Origin: Paenibacillus sinopodophylli
GTDB lineage: Bacteria; Bacillota; Bacilli; Paenibacillales; Paenibacillaceae
Reading direction: 5' to 3'
NCBI RefSeq assembly: GCF_005930355.1
Contig: NZ_VDBO01000017.1
Location: forward strand, 1 to 64,000
DNA: 64,000 nt
A program made the position numbers and the translations under genes. Below the pieces are notes generated by a model. The model was not told the origin of the DNA, made no database searches, and saw nothing but the letters and a program-made list of their open reading frames with translations. Positions 42,710 through 51,825 of the stretch are shown here, in pieces; positions within the stretch are counted from its first letter, which is position 1, and every line of letters begins with the position of its first letter.

Positions 42710-42738
42710 AAGGTGAAACGGCTATCGCCGTCCTTTGG
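42710..42738. repeat. Intergenic repeat, partial copy 3
   Basis: The 29 bp here match 3970-3998 at 26 positions (AAGGTGA..GGCT.TCGCCGTCCTTTGG). It lies between the ECF sigma gene and the ywhD terminator. The left, palindrome part of the other copies is absent. Confidence 0.55.
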
Positions 42739-42761
42739 TAGTGCAGCACGGTGCCCACTTA

Positions 42762-42810
42762 CGCAAAAACCTCATCTTTCGCCGGGTTTGCCCTTGCGAA
42801 CGATGAGGTT
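42762..42810 (-). terminator. Terminator after ywhD
   Basis: Minus strand: AACCTCATC (42802-42810) pairs with GATGAGGTT (42768-42776), with an inner TTCGC/GCGAA pairing, then TTTGC. It separates ywhD from the sigma operon. Confidence 0.75.
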
Positions 42811-42869
42811 CTTAATCACTATTAATGCGTACGCTCCGTTACATCCAGGCCTGCCTTGCTGCCAAATAA

Positions 42870-43394
42870 TTAAACATCTAAAGCCTGTTTAAGCTCATCC
42901 GGCGAGCGGTTCCACCATTCCAAATTATGCTCAATCAGCAGCTTGCGAAGCGCCGCTTTATCCACTTCACCAAGCTCCGTCAGGTTATAGCGACGCTTAA
43001 TGGAATGATCCAACTTGTTTACATGATCAGCTAGAATTTTCCAACCACGGCGCGCCTCGGAATCAATTAGCATCTCACATGCCGTTGCGCCCGCGTAATA
43101 AGAGCCTTCCTCATTACGGTCTACAGCTACCCAAACAATCCAGCATTGGCGTCCGTTTGGCGTATCCTCTTTGTTTGGCGTGAACTTAATACCGCGCTCT
43201 ACCTTGCTTTTGGCATGCATCGCACCAACATCGATATAAGCGACTCCGTCATCAATAATGATACAGGATACGGCGCTTAGATCAATTGTTCCCGCACCGA
43301 AGCCTTTATGTTGTTTGCTGCTCACTACGTTGAGCGACAGTGATTTCTTTTCCTTTTTTTCCGGCTGTACTGGCTGTCCTTGTTCTTCCGTCAT
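42870..43394 (-). CDS. ywhD: YwhD family protein
   Basis: This is a 174-residue cytoplasmic protein of the YwhD family, whose function is not known. The central region (GAGTIDLSAVSCIIIDDGVAYIDVGAMHAKSKVERGIKF) and the C-terminal helical part (NLEWWNRSPDELKQAL) fit the family. A charged Lys/Glu-rich N terminus of about 20 residues precedes it. In B. subtilis ywhD sits directly beside pbpG; here 9.5 kb separates them. Confidence 0.85.
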   Translation of the reverse strand: MTEEQGQPVQPEKKEKKSLSLNVVSSKQHKGFGAGTIDLSAVSCIIIDDGVAYIDVGAMHAKSKVERGIKFTPNKEDTPNGRQCWIVWVAVDRNEEGSYYAGATACEMLIDSEARRGWKILADHVNKLDHSIKRRYNLTELGEVDKAALRKLLIEHNLEWWNRSPDELKQALDV

Positions 43395-43499
43395 GCGTAT
43401 TCACACCTTCCCCATACAATAATTCCATTTTAGCTAATAATCATCGAAAAGCAAACATATACATGCTTTAGATGCTTGTCAACGGGAGGGAAACGTTCA

Positions 43500-45515
43500 A
43501 TGACTCCACGCTATATCAAACGATTTTTACTCGTAATACTCGCAGTCGTCATGCTCGGCTTATCGGTGCAATACGGCTTCGGGAATGCTTGGCAATCCCA
43601 ATATACTTATGCATTCGCCCCCGCCGCTAAAGCCAAGCAAGCACCAGCCCCTGCCCCGAAATCGGCCAAGCCGCCCGCTGTGCAGGAACCAAACACCGTT
43701 ATGACCCCCAAGCCGCAGGAGCTCAGCAAGCGTGTCGTTGAGTACCATATAAGCGTTCATCTGGTTGATGACGCCAAGGGCCTGAATGGTGATCAGACTG
43801 TAACTTGGATCAATCCCGGCAAAAAAACAGTGTCCGAGCTCTACTTCCATCTTTACCCCAATGCTTTTCATTCCGAGCAGTCCACGTTCATGAAGGAGTC
43901 GGGGGGCAAGCTTAGACAAGACGAAGCGACACTGAACAGCCGTGGCTACATGAAGCTGCTTACACTCGAAACCATTGATGGCGAGAGCCTGCTGCCGCGC
44001 CTGCAATATGTGCAGCCGGATGATGGCAACAGTAATGACTTCACTTTGGCCAAGATCCGTCTTCCAGAGCCAGTCACGCCAGGCCAATCGGTTACGCTGC
44101 GTATGGGCTTCGAGGTCAAGCTGCCTGAAGTGTTCGCGAGAATGGGCTATTCCGGTGACTTCGTCATGGCAGGACAGTGGTTCCCTAAGCTTGCCGTGTA
44201 CGAGCCAACAGGGACGCGCGGACGAACAGCTGAAGGTTGGAATGTTCACCAGTACCATGGGAACTCAGAGTTCTACAGCGACTTCGGCATATACAGCGTT
44301 AGAATTAAAGTGCCTGAAGCTTACACAGTTGCTGCTACTGGCTTCCAAACCAAGCCTATCGAGATCAAAGACCAAATGAAGGTCTATCAATTCTATGCAG
44401 ACGATGTGCATGACTTTGCATGGTCAGCTTCTCCAGACTTTGTCTATGAAGAGACAGCCTATTCCGATACAGGCATCCCAGGCGTGCGTATCAAACTATA
44501 CCTTGATCCGTCGCATGCTGCCCTGAAGGACCGCTACATGCATGCAGCCAAGTCTGCGCTCGCAAGCTACGCCAAGTGGTACGGCGAATATCCATACAGC
44601 ACGCTATCTATAGTCGTTCCTCCCAAAGGGGCGAACGGTGCCGGCGGTATGGAATATCCGACGCTTGTTACCGCCTTTGCAGCGGAAAAGCAGAATCCTG
44701 GCTACGACCTGGAGCGTACGGTCGTTCATGAGATTGGACACCAGTACTGGTATGGTATGGTTGCCTCCAATGAATTCGAAGAGGCATGGCTGGATGAAGG
44801 CTTTACGTCCTATGCCGAAGACAAAGTAATGGAAACGACTTACGGCGTAGAGCCTAACTTACGAGTCGAAGCCAGCTATATGACCGATCCTGCTCCACTC
44901 AAGCAGCCTTCTTGGGCTTATGGAACACATTCCCAATATGCAGAAAACGTATACTTACGCGCTAAGCTCGTGCTTATCGGCATCGAGAATCAAGTAGGCT
45001 CCCGAACGATGCAAAAAATTCTACGTACTTATTTCCAGAAATACAAATTCAAGCACCCGACCTCCTCCGACTTTCAGCGGGTCGTTGAACAGGTCACGAA
45101 AAACAAATGGCATGACTATTTCAGCCAATATGTATATGACAATCAGATGGCAGATTTCTCTGTCGAATCTATTCATGTCCGTCCGATCACACAGGATGGC
45201 GAGAATCTGTACGAATCTATCGTTCTAGTCAAAAAGAACGGCGGCAGCAATGGCGACATTAAGGTTCTCCTGCGATTTACCGACGGATCAGAGGTTGTGA
45301 AGCTATGGAATGCCGAGGAATCACATATGCAGTATAAGCTTGTACATGCCTCTCCGCTCGAATGGGCGATGGTTGACCCGAATTACAGCAATGTGCTTGA
45401 TAACAAGATCATCAACAACTATATGCAGGCCAAGCTTCCCGAAGCTACGAGAACGAGATGGAGCCTCGGCACGGTCAAGCTGATTGAAGGTCTGCTCGGG
45501 TCGCTGGGCTGGTAA
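43500..45515 (+). CDS. M1 family (gluzincin) metallopeptidase, membrane-anchored
   Basis: This is a 671-residue aminopeptidase N-like enzyme. One N-terminal TM segment (FLLVILAVVMLGLSVQYGF) and a Pro/Ala/Lys linker anchor it outside. The zinc site is HEIGHQYWYG with the downstream Glu in EEAWLDEGFTSYAED (HExxH-x18-E), and the GAMEN-type exopeptidase motif appears as GAGGMEYPTL. GGGAGGG lies 9 nt before ATG 43500, whereas the frame start at 43476 contains that site. The next gene, a polytopic membrane protein, begins 24 bp on. Secreted M1 proteases of this kind trim extracellular peptides; the substrate is unknown. Confidence 0.9.
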   Translation: MTPRYIKRFLLVILAVVMLGLSVQYGFGNAWQSQYTYAFAPAAKAKQAPAPAPKSAKPPAVQEPNTVMTPKPQELSKRVVEYHISVHLVDDAKGLNGDQTVTWINPGKKTVSELYFHLYPNAFHSEQSTFMKESGGKLRQDEATLNSRGYMKLLTLETIDGESLLPRLQYVQPDDGNSNDFTLAKIRLPEPVTPGQSVTLRMGFEVKLPEVFARMGYSGDFVMAGQWFPKLAVYEPTGTRGRTAEGWNVHQYHGNSEFYSDFGIYSVRIKVPEAYTVAATGFQTKPIEIKDQMKVYQFYADDVHDFAWSASPDFVYEETAYSDTGIPGVRIKLYLDPSHAALKDRYMHAAKSALASYAKWYGEYPYSTLSIVVPPKGANGAGGMEYPTLVTAFAAEKQNPGYDLERTVVHEIGHQYWYGMVASNEFEEAWLDEGFTSYAEDKVMETTYGVEPNLRVEASYMTDPAPLKQPSWAYGTHSQYAENVYLRAKLVLIGIENQVGSRTMQKILRTYFQKYKFKHPTSSDFQRVVEQVTKNKWHDYFSQYVYDNQMADFSVESIHVRPITQDGENLYESIVLVKKNGGSNGDIKVLLRFTDGSEVVKLWNAEESHMQYKLVHASPLEWAMVDPNYSNVLDNKIINNYMQAKLPEATRTRWSLGTVKLIEGLLGSLGW

Positions 45516-45539
45516 GTAACTGCGTTCAAGGAGCGATAA

Positions 45540-46358
45540 ATGATGAAAATACATGTGAAGCAAGGCTGGCAGCTGGCGGTCAAGCATTTCTACCTGATCA
45601 TCTTATTATTTCTGTATCAGCTGCTATGGGGATTCTTTCTCTACCGTTTTATTGATTCCGTAGTAGCACCGCTGCTCCGCAGATATCCCGGCGCCTACCC
45701 GTCGGATGCCGCGGCTCAAGCTTTCATGACGGAAGCTCAATTCCAGCTTTTCAAAACCGATCTCATCTCCCCATACGTATGGACACTCGGAGGCCTATTA
45801 GCAGTTCGAATGCTGCTCACTCCCCTGTTCAACGCCGGGCTCTTCTATTCTTTCAATCAGGCACGCTCAGATGGCAGCACTCGGTTCTTGGAAGGGATTC
45901 GTCAAAAATGGAAGCCGGTCGTTCTACTCTATTGGATCGAAGCCATCCTATCCATCGCTCCAGCTTGGTATGTACTGCCGCGTTCCCTAGACGCGCTAAT
46001 GGAGAGCGGCTCCACACCCGAGCTGCTGCAAGCCATTCTGCCCGGGGCAGCTTTGTGGCTGCTCTGGGGAACGCTGCTGCACTTGCTGTTCCTCGCCATG
46101 CAGCTTGGAGCCGCTTCGGGAGAAGGCATATTCCGTGCACTGTGGCGAGCTCTCCGCAACTTCCTCTCCTATGCAGCGATCTCGCTCATTATGTGGGGAA
46201 TCGGGGCTGCAGCCGGGCTCGTAGCAACAAGCTTATCCATGCTGTGGGCTGGTCTTTTCGCACTCATTCTGCACCAGGGATACCACCTCGTTCGTACGCT
46301 TATGAAGGTATGGACGATAGCTGCACAGTACGATTGCCTGCAAACCAAACAGCTATAG
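45540..46358 (+). CDS. Polytopic membrane protein, unknown
   Basis: This is a 272-residue protein with about six hydrophobic segments (FYLIILLFLYQLLWGFFLYRF first, then VWTLGGLLAVRMLLTPLFNAGLFY, VVLLYWIEAILSIAPAWYVL and others). Pro and Arg are clustered in the loops. I do not recognise the family. AAGGAG precedes the start, 24 bp after the M1 peptidase stop, and a terminator follows, so the two form an operon. The pairing suggests a helper or transporter for the peptidase, but nothing in the sequence proves it. Confidence 0.7.
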   Translation: MMKIHVKQGWQLAVKHFYLIILLFLYQLLWGFFLYRFIDSVVAPLLRRYPGAYPSDAAAQAFMTEAQFQLFKTDLISPYVWTLGGLLAVRMLLTPLFNAGLFYSFNQARSDGSTRFLEGIRQKWKPVVLLYWIEAILSIAPAWYVLPRSLDALMESGSTPELLQAILPGAALWLLWGTLLHLLFLAMQLGAASGEGIFRALWRALRNFLSYAAISLIMWGIGAAAGLVATSLSMLWAGLFALILHQGYHLVRTLMKVWTIAAQYDCLQTKQL

Positions 46359-46365
46359 CAGGAAC

Positions 46366-46410
46366 AAGCCTTCAAACCGCGACTCTCGTGGGAATGAAGG
46401 CTTTTTATTT
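46366..46410 (+). terminator. Terminator of the M1 peptidase operon
   Basis: AAGCCTTCA (46366-46374) and TGAAGGCTT (46395-46403) form a stem followed by TTTATTT. Confidence 0.8.
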
Positions 46411-46487
46411 GTCTGCGCTGCGCAACTAAATGACCTCGCCATTGTATACATAGATGTAAGAAATCATACGTTGGGGGATACACGCAA

Positions 46488-47072
46488 ATGATGCGTAAAA
46501 AACTAGTTATTTTATCTATGACCTTACTCTTAGCCGGTGGTTCGATCGTGGCGGCAGACAAATTAATGCAGAAGGTTACGCTGCTTTACAATAATAAGCA
46601 ATCGCTTGAAGACGGACTCCTTGTAGACGATAAAGTATACGTCAACATTCGCTCATTATCCGATTCCCTGCAAGCTTTTATCCAATGGAGAGGCAGCGAG
46701 AAGAAGCTGATCATCCAGAAGCCTAACGTCCATATGTTCATGATGAACGAGAAGCGAACCATGTTCGGGCAAGTGGAAAAGGGAAGCGTGCAGAAATTTC
46801 TGGTACAAGCGCAAATCGATAATCTGAATGTAGCGATTACGGAATTCAAGGTGACGATTACGGACCCTAATGATAAAGAAACAACGATAGATAGACGCAG
46901 CCAGGACGATGATGATTTCAAGGAGTTCGTCGAGAAGGATACCTTCTGGTTCAGCTCCAAGCTTGTTTCGTATGACTTCAAATTCAGCGGGAAATATAAG
47001 CTGCGTTTCTATATGGAGCAGAAGAACGGCGATTCGCAGCTCATTTCCGAGAAAGTCATCACCGCCAAATAA
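46488..47072 (+). CDS. Secreted protein with copper-amine-oxidase-N-like segment
   Basis: This is a 194-residue exported protein with a signal peptide (KLVILSMTLLLAGGSIVA). The mature protein begins with the pattern VTLLYNNKQSLEDGLLVDDKVYVNIRSLSDSL...FIQWRGSEKKLIIQK, which resembles the stalk/copper-amine-oxidase N domain repeated in many Paenibacillus surface proteins. The rest is a beta-strand-rich region (VAITEFKVTITDPNDKE, YDFKFSGKYKLRFYMEQ) of unknown fold. A terminator follows, so it is monocistronic. No oxidase domain is present, so the resemblance does not imply enzyme activity. Confidence 0.72.
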   Translation: MMRKKLVILSMTLLLAGGSIVAADKLMQKVTLLYNNKQSLEDGLLVDDKVYVNIRSLSDSLQAFIQWRGSEKKLIIQKPNVHMFMMNEKRTMFGQVEKGSVQKFLVQAQIDNLNVAITEFKVTITDPNDKETTIDRRSQDDDDFKEFVEKDTFWFSSKLVSYDFKFSGKYKLRFYMEQKNGDSQLISEKVITAK

Positions 47073-47082
47073 ACAGGTTCAC

Positions 47083-47136
47083 AAAGAAGAGGCCCTCCCA
47101 TTGTCATCTATAGTGACCCTTGGGAGGGCTTCTTTG
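47083..47136 (+). terminator. Terminator after the secreted protein gene
   Basis: GAGGCCCTCCCA and TGGGAGGGCTTC form a 9-bp core (CCCTCCCA/TGGGAGGG) flanked by AAGAAG/CTTCTTT, then T-rich sequence. It insulates the ger operon from upstream transcription. Confidence 0.8.
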
Positions 47137-47250
47137 TGCTGTATGAACTGGTTATACCTGCTGGTCAAATTTAATCTGTACATAGTCAAGGCACTCGCTG
47201 GAAATTATAAGATAATGAGATCCTATTCTGCTCAGAAAGCGAGGGTTCAG

Positions 47251-48756
47251 ATGAACAAATATACACTTGGAAAAAAGAAAAGTCTGTCTTCTCGTTCGAA
47301 GGAGCAGAATGATAAACTTTCAACACCCTTATCCTCTGATCTCAGCACGAATGAGCAGATGTTGAAAGCCGAGTTTCATAACAACGCGGATGTCACTTTT
47401 CATCCTTTTCAGATTAATCATCAGACTGATGCACTGCTGGTCTATCTTTCCACCTTATGCGATACCGAGCAGCTCGACCATCTCGTTCTTGCACCTCTGT
47501 TGAATCGATATCCGGATAACTTGCCTGTTCACGTCAGTCGATTGCGGAATGTCATTCCGTTATCGAAAACGCAGGACATTCTCTCTCTGCATCAAGCAGT
47601 TACAGCCATTAATATTGGGCTGCCGCTTCTTCTAATTGATGGCAGCGATACAGCCGTCTCTTATGGACTGCAGAAGTATGAACAGCGCAGCATCGAGGAG
47701 CCCAGTGCCGAGTCTACTGTTCGAGGCCCTCGCGATGGGTTTACCGAAAGTATTAGCGTGAACATCTCTCTTATTCGCAAACGTTTGAAAAATCATAAAC
47801 TCAAACTATTAAACATGGAGATTGGGACGGTAACTAAAACAAATATTGGTCTTGTTTATTTGGATGGCATCATGGACCCTGCCATTCTGGAAGAGGCAAA
47901 ACGCAGGCTGGCTTCAATCGAAACGGACAGCATCCTTGAGAGCAGTTATGTAGAAGAGTGGATATCGGACGAACCACTTTCCCCCTTCCCTCAGCTTCTA
48001 TCGACGGAACGCCCGGACGTCGTATGTGCCAACCTGCTGGAAGGACGGTTCGCGGTAATTGTTGACGGAACTCCCTTTGTGCTTATCGCACCTATTAATT
48101 TATTCTCGATGCTGCAATCACCTGAAGATTATTATCAGCATATATGGATGAGCACCTTCGTTCGATGGCTGCGTTACGTATTTTTTTTGTTGTCCCTGCT
48201 TCTCCCGTCTTTCTATATTGCCATTACAACCTACCATCAAGAAATGATACCGACGGTTCTTCTTCTCAGCATAGCCAAAGCTAGAGAGGAAATTCCTTTT
48301 CCCGCTTTAGTTGAAGCTCTCATTATGGAGATCGCCTTCGAAGCCCTCCGCGAGGCTGGCATTCGGCTGCCCAAACAGGTTGGCGCGGCTGTAAGCATAG
48401 TCGGCGCATTAATCATCGGCCAAGCTGCTACTTCTGCGGGCATTGTATCCGCCCCCATGGTCATCGTCGTAGCTACGACAGGTATTGCTTCCTTCATGAT
48501 ACCTCGCTATTCAGCAGGCATTGCTTCTCGTCTGCTGCGGTTTCCAATCATGCTTTTAGCCGGTGTACTTGGTCTAATCGGCTTAATGCTAGGAATGATT
48601 GTTCTTGTCATCCATTTATGCGCATTGCGTTCTTTCGGAATTCCGTATTTGTCTCCACTATCGCCCAGCTCCTCCAAATTGTTGACGGATGTATTGTCAC
48701 GTGCTCCTGCTTGGAAAACAAATCGTAATAAAGTTGGCTCTACTCGCCGTCGGTAG
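47251..48756 (+). CDS. gerA: Spore germination receptor subunit A
   Basis: This is a 501-residue GerA-family germinant receptor subunit of the spore inner membrane. The hydrophilic N-terminal domain (about residues 1-290) carries the ..FHPFQINHQTDALLVYL.. and SVNISLIRKRLKNHKLKL segments; the C-terminal half has four to five TM helices with FYIAITTYHQEMIPT, PFPALVEALIMEIAFEALREAGIRLP and VSIVGALIIGQAATSAGIVSAPMVIVVA, which are the family's signature. ATG 47251 has GAGGG 5 nt upstream; a longer frame (to 46909) runs back through the terminator and is not used. It is the first gene of a gerA-gerB-gerC operon. Confidence 0.93.
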   Translation: MNKYTLGKKKSLSSRSKEQNDKLSTPLSSDLSTNEQMLKAEFHNNADVTFHPFQINHQTDALLVYLSTLCDTEQLDHLVLAPLLNRYPDNLPVHVSRLRNVIPLSKTQDILSLHQAVTAINIGLPLLLIDGSDTAVSYGLQKYEQRSIEEPSAESTVRGPRDGFTESISVNISLIRKRLKNHKLKLLNMEIGTVTKTNIGLVYLDGIMDPAILEEAKRRLASIETDSILESSYVEEWISDEPLSPFPQLLSTERPDVVCANLLEGRFAVIVDGTPFVLIAPINLFSMLQSPEDYYQHIWMSTFVRWLRYVFFLLSLLLPSFYIAITTYHQEMIPTVLLLSIAKAREEIPFPALVEALIMEIAFEALREAGIRLPKQVGAAVSIVGALIIGQAATSAGIVSAPMVIVVATTGIASFMIPRYSAGIASRLLRFPIMLLAGVLGLIGLMLGMIVLVIHLCALRSFGIPYLSPLSPSSSKLLTDVLSRAPAWKTNRNKVGSTRRR

Positions 48757-48797
48757 TGGTTGTCTATACTAATTTAGAGATGTCAGGGGTTGACGTG

Positions 48798-49898
48798 ATG
48801 ATTGAACATGGAAAAATATCAGCAGCTCAGCTCAGTATTATTATGGTGCCGACTGTTCTTGCTACATCTATTCTTTCCGTGCCTAGCATTACGATGACCT
48901 ACGCTGGACAAGACATGTGGCTCTCGCCAATATGGGCTTCTATTCTCGGACTAATGAGCATGTGGGTTGCTTTTGGACTCAGCAAGCTTTATCCGAAGAG
49001 TACACTTATAGAAAGCAGCGTTCTCATTCTGGGAAAGTGGGGAGGCAAGCTGTTTGGGTTGCTGTACTTATTGTTCCTTCCGCATATTACAGGTGTCATT
49101 ATACGTCAATATGGTGAATTCATCGTAAGAAGTGCTCTTCCCCAAACTCCGCTATTCGCCATTGTTGTCTCTATGGTCCTTGTCTGTGCCATTAACGTAC
49201 GTTCGGGTATAGAAGTCGTCGGTAGAACCGCACAAATTTTTGTTGCCATCTTTATTCTGTTTGCCGCGTTCTTGTTTGTTCTTTTAATTAGGGACCTGCA
49301 CCCTGAACAAATCCTTCCGATTGGAGAGGCAGGATTACTTCCGTCTTTGCGCGGTTCTGTCGCCCCCGGCGCTTGGTTTACAGAATATATACTGCTTGCA
49401 TTCCTTCTGCCGTACGTACATGATCGCCATAAAGCTCTGCATAAAAGCCTGTTGTCGATACTTGCTGTTACCCTTTCGATGGTGATCACTAACTTCGTCT
49501 GTTTGTTCTTAATGGGCGACCTTACCGACAGCTTTCAATACCCCGTCATGATTGCTGCCCGCTACATCTCGATTGCTGATTTCATGCAGCATCTTGAAGC
49601 TATCGTCATCGCCATTTGGATTGCCGGCATATTTGTGAAAATATCGATATTCATTTATGTATTCACTTTATCTACCGCCGAATGGCTTGAGCTAAAAGCA
49701 TACCGTTCTCTTGTCCTTCCATTATCGTTTGTATGCGTCATATTTACCTACTGGGTCGCTACAAGTCAAACGGACATCGTCAAGTTGTACGGCACTTCAG
49801 CCAATGTCTATACGATTGTCTTACTGCTCGTAATGCCCTCACTCCTTCTGCTGACGGGAGCTATTAAAAATAAGTGGTTCAAGAGGAGATCCGCATGA
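48798..49898 (+). CDS. gerB: Spore germination receptor subunit B (APC permease family)
   Basis: This is a 366-residue GerB/GerAB-family germinant permease with about ten TM helices (ISAAQLSIIMVPTVLATSIL first). It would bind or conduct the germinant within the receptor complex. ATG 48798 has AGGGG 8 nt upstream; a GTG at 48756 overlaps the gerA stop (TAGTG) but its first 14 residues are not conserved-looking. The stop overlaps the gerC start (ATGA at 49895). Confidence 0.93.
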   Translation: MIEHGKISAAQLSIIMVPTVLATSILSVPSITMTYAGQDMWLSPIWASILGLMSMWVAFGLSKLYPKSTLIESSVLILGKWGGKLFGLLYLLFLPHITGVIIRQYGEFIVRSALPQTPLFAIVVSMVLVCAINVRSGIEVVGRTAQIFVAIFILFAAFLFVLLIRDLHPEQILPIGEAGLLPSLRGSVAPGAWFTEYILLAFLLPYVHDRHKALHKSLLSILAVTLSMVITNFVCLFLMGDLTDSFQYPVMIAARYISIADFMQHLEAIVIAIWIAGIFVKISIFIYVFTLSTAEWLELKAYRSLVLPLSFVCVIFTYWVATSQTDIVKLYGTSANVYTIVLLLVMPSLLLLTGAIKNKWFKRRSA

Positions 49899-51121
49899 GG
49901 ATAAATCGATCTCCTATACGGTTTATTCGGATAGCATCACTATTCCTATCCTTGTCGACTGCAGCCATGTTGCTGCAGGGTTGCTGGGATCGGGTCGAAA
50001 TTAACGATTTGGCTATCATTCTCGCGACTGGAATTGATGTGACCGACAAGCAGCGTGTTCATATATCCGTTCAGATTTTTATTCCCCGTCAGAGCGGAAG
50101 CAGCTCAAGCGGTTCAAATGGGGGCAGCGCAGGGAGCCCGAGCAGCGTAACGATGGTACAAACTGCTGATGGCGACAACATTGCCGAGGCGATGAATAGG
50201 CTGCAGCGCAAACTATCCCGGCATGTGTTTTGGGGCCATTGCGAAGCGATTGTCATCGGGAAAGATGCTGCCTCGAGCGGCATACGTCAATATTTGGATT
50301 TCCTTCTCCGATTTCCCCAAATCCGAGAGCATGCCTACGTGTACGTCAGCGAACAGCATGCGGTGGAAACCATTGCTCTCCTGCCTCCTCTAGAGCGAAG
50401 CTCGGCGGAGGTGCTGCGCGAGATGGGCAATATGAAGCTGGGTACGAAGGTTACCGTTCTTAATTTAGCCGAATCGATTGATGGTTTAAGCAAGTCGGCC
50501 GTCCTATCCCGTTTGAAGATTATCCCTTCGGCATTCGGTCAGAGCAAGTATGCTACTATGCCCTATGTTCGCGGGCTAGCGCTCTTTAAGAATGATCGTT
50601 ACATTAAAAGCATCGCTGAGCCGAACAGCATCGGAATGCTCATTATGCTTAATCAGCTTGAGAACATCGTGTTTACGGTTAAGCCCGAAGGAGAAAAAAC
50701 GTTCATCGCAATCCAACCATCCAACATCACTACCGATTTGACCCCCAAGGTTGTTAATGGCAAGTGGGCCATGGATATTAACGTCAGAATGAGGGGCCAG
50801 GTCATTCTGAATTCGACCAATCTATCCTTGCTTGATTCTAAAAATCTCAAGAACATTGAAGCAGCTTGGACCGAGTTGATAAAAGGGATGGTCGAGCCTG
50901 TACTCCATTTAGCACAACAGGAGCTAAAAACGGATTTTTTTGGTTACGCTCTCACATTCAGACGTTACCAAGCAAAAGAATGGGCGAAAAATAAAGAAAA
51001 CTGGGAGAAGATTTACCCTAATGTTTACTCCAACCTCTCTATTCAAACGCGCATATTCGGAACGGGGAAATCGAATGATCCGCAAGGGATACCAGGACAA
51101 GCGGATAAACGGAATAAATGA
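49895..51121 (+). CDS. gerC: Spore germination receptor lipoprotein, Ger(x)C
   Basis: This is a 408-residue lipoprotein of the germinant receptor. The lipobox is LLQGC (Cys about residue 31), then WDRVEINDLAIILATGIDVT, the family's first strand. The three-domain GerAC fold is suggested by VSIQIFIPRQ-like, LPPLERSSAEVLREMG and ...FFGYALTFRRYQAKEWAKNKENWEKIYPN segments. AAGAGGAG lies 6 nt before ATG 49895, overlapping the gerB stop. A Ser/Gly-rich loop (SGSSSSGSNGGSAGSPSS) is an unusual insertion near residue 66. Confidence 0.93.
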   Translation: MRINRSPIRFIRIASLFLSLSTAAMLLQGCWDRVEINDLAIILATGIDVTDKQRVHISVQIFIPRQSGSSSSGSNGGSAGSPSSVTMVQTADGDNIAEAMNRLQRKLSRHVFWGHCEAIVIGKDAASSGIRQYLDFLLRFPQIREHAYVYVSEQHAVETIALLPPLERSSAEVLREMGNMKLGTKVTVLNLAESIDGLSKSAVLSRLKIIPSAFGQSKYATMPYVRGLALFKNDRYIKSIAEPNSIGMLIMLNQLENIVFTVKPEGEKTFIAIQPSNITTDLTPKVVNGKWAMDINVRMRGQVILNSTNLSLLDSKNLKNIEAAWTELIKGMVEPVLHLAQQELKTDFFGYALTFRRYQAKEWAKNKENWEKIYPNVYSNLSIQTRIFGTGKSNDPQGIPGQADKRNK

Positions 51122-51139
51122 CAAGCGGGGTCATCGAGA

Positions 51140-51349
51140 ATGATTGTATATGCAGCACTCGGCACCATACTGGCTACCATTACTATCGTTTGGTGGGAAG
51201 TTCGTTTATTAACCCATAAAAAGGAAAAAAATGCTGTCATTTCGATCTCACTTGGCGCATGTTTATTAGCCATGTTGCTGCTTTTCTTACCTGAAATCCC
51301 AGGCCCCACTGAGTTTGTCGTCCTGTTGCTCGGATTTCTAGACAAATAA
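51140..51349 (+). CDS. Small two-TM protein at the end of the ger operon
   Basis: This is a 69-residue protein with two hydrophobic segments (IVYAALGTILATITIVWW and VISISLGACLLAMLLLFLPEI) and a short charged loop (LTHKKEKNA). It starts 18 bp after gerC and precedes the operon terminator. Small membrane proteins of this kind accompany some germinant receptors (GerD-like or 2TM 'X' proteins); the function is unknown. The ribosome-binding site is weak (GCGGGG). Confidence 0.6.
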   Translation: MIVYAALGTILATITIVWWEVRLLTHKKEKNAVISISLGACLLAMLLLFLPEIPGPTEFVVLLLGFLDK

Positions 51350-51825
51350 GCGGGCTCTCTTGCAGATTTCACTTATCAGAGTCGGCACTCCAAGAAATCG
51401 AAACCTTCAAAAAGACGATCATAATGCCTCCTATGAGGAAAATTATGATCGTCTTTTTAGGCTTTGACTTTATGAGATAGCTAGAAATCGTTAAGCAGCC
51501 TCATCACATTCGAGGGTTTTTGTATGAAAATTTTCTAATCTTTTGTTGAAAATCATTCATATACCGCGCACTGCGGGACTTTAGACTTGTCCGTACAGCT
51601 AGCTCGCTGCGTGACAAATCGGTATATTTTACAAGGTATCCACATATTTAATGAAATTGAGCATTCTTATTTAGTAAGAAAGAACTACATATGGTCGATT
51701 ATCTTACACAAAAAACGGTTAAACGAAGGAAATAGTCAAAAGGTTACATGAGAATTATTAGAATTTGCAATTAAAGGCAGGAGATCAATGAAAATAATCG
51801 AATAATTCTCAAGAGCAATAAAAAA
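51350..51825. other. Spacer between the ger operon and the riboswitch
   Basis: This 0.48-kb AT-rich stretch holds the ger terminator and the promoter region of the hydrolase. I saw no open frame of interest; a five-codon ATG frame (MKIIE) behind AGGAG at 51788 is the only one with a ribosome-binding site. No clear promoter could be fixed. Confidence 0.35.
51409..51458 (+). terminator. Terminator of the gerABC operon
   Basis: AAAAAGACGATCATAAT (51409-51425) and ATTATGATCGTCTTTTT (51442-51458) form a 17-bp perfect stem. Confidence 0.92.

Noticed and set aside
43560..44258. 232-codon minus-strand frame opposite the M1 peptidase
   Set aside because: Antisense to a clear peptidase domain, no motifs, no ribosome-binding site.
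45779..46429. 216-codon plus-strand frame
   Set aside because: It lies out of frame inside the membrane protein gene at 45540-46358; composition (Arg, Ser, His) is that of a shadow frame.
46909..47250. N-terminal extension of the gerA frame to 615 residues
   Set aside because: It runs back through the previous gene's end and through a strong terminator hairpin, lacks a ribosome-binding site, and the gerA family length fits the ATG at 47251.
47130..47250. Sigma-G-like promoter for the gerA operon
   Set aside because: I looked for TGAATA/CATACTA-type elements upstream of 47251 and found only CATAGTC without a matching -35; not reported as a feature.
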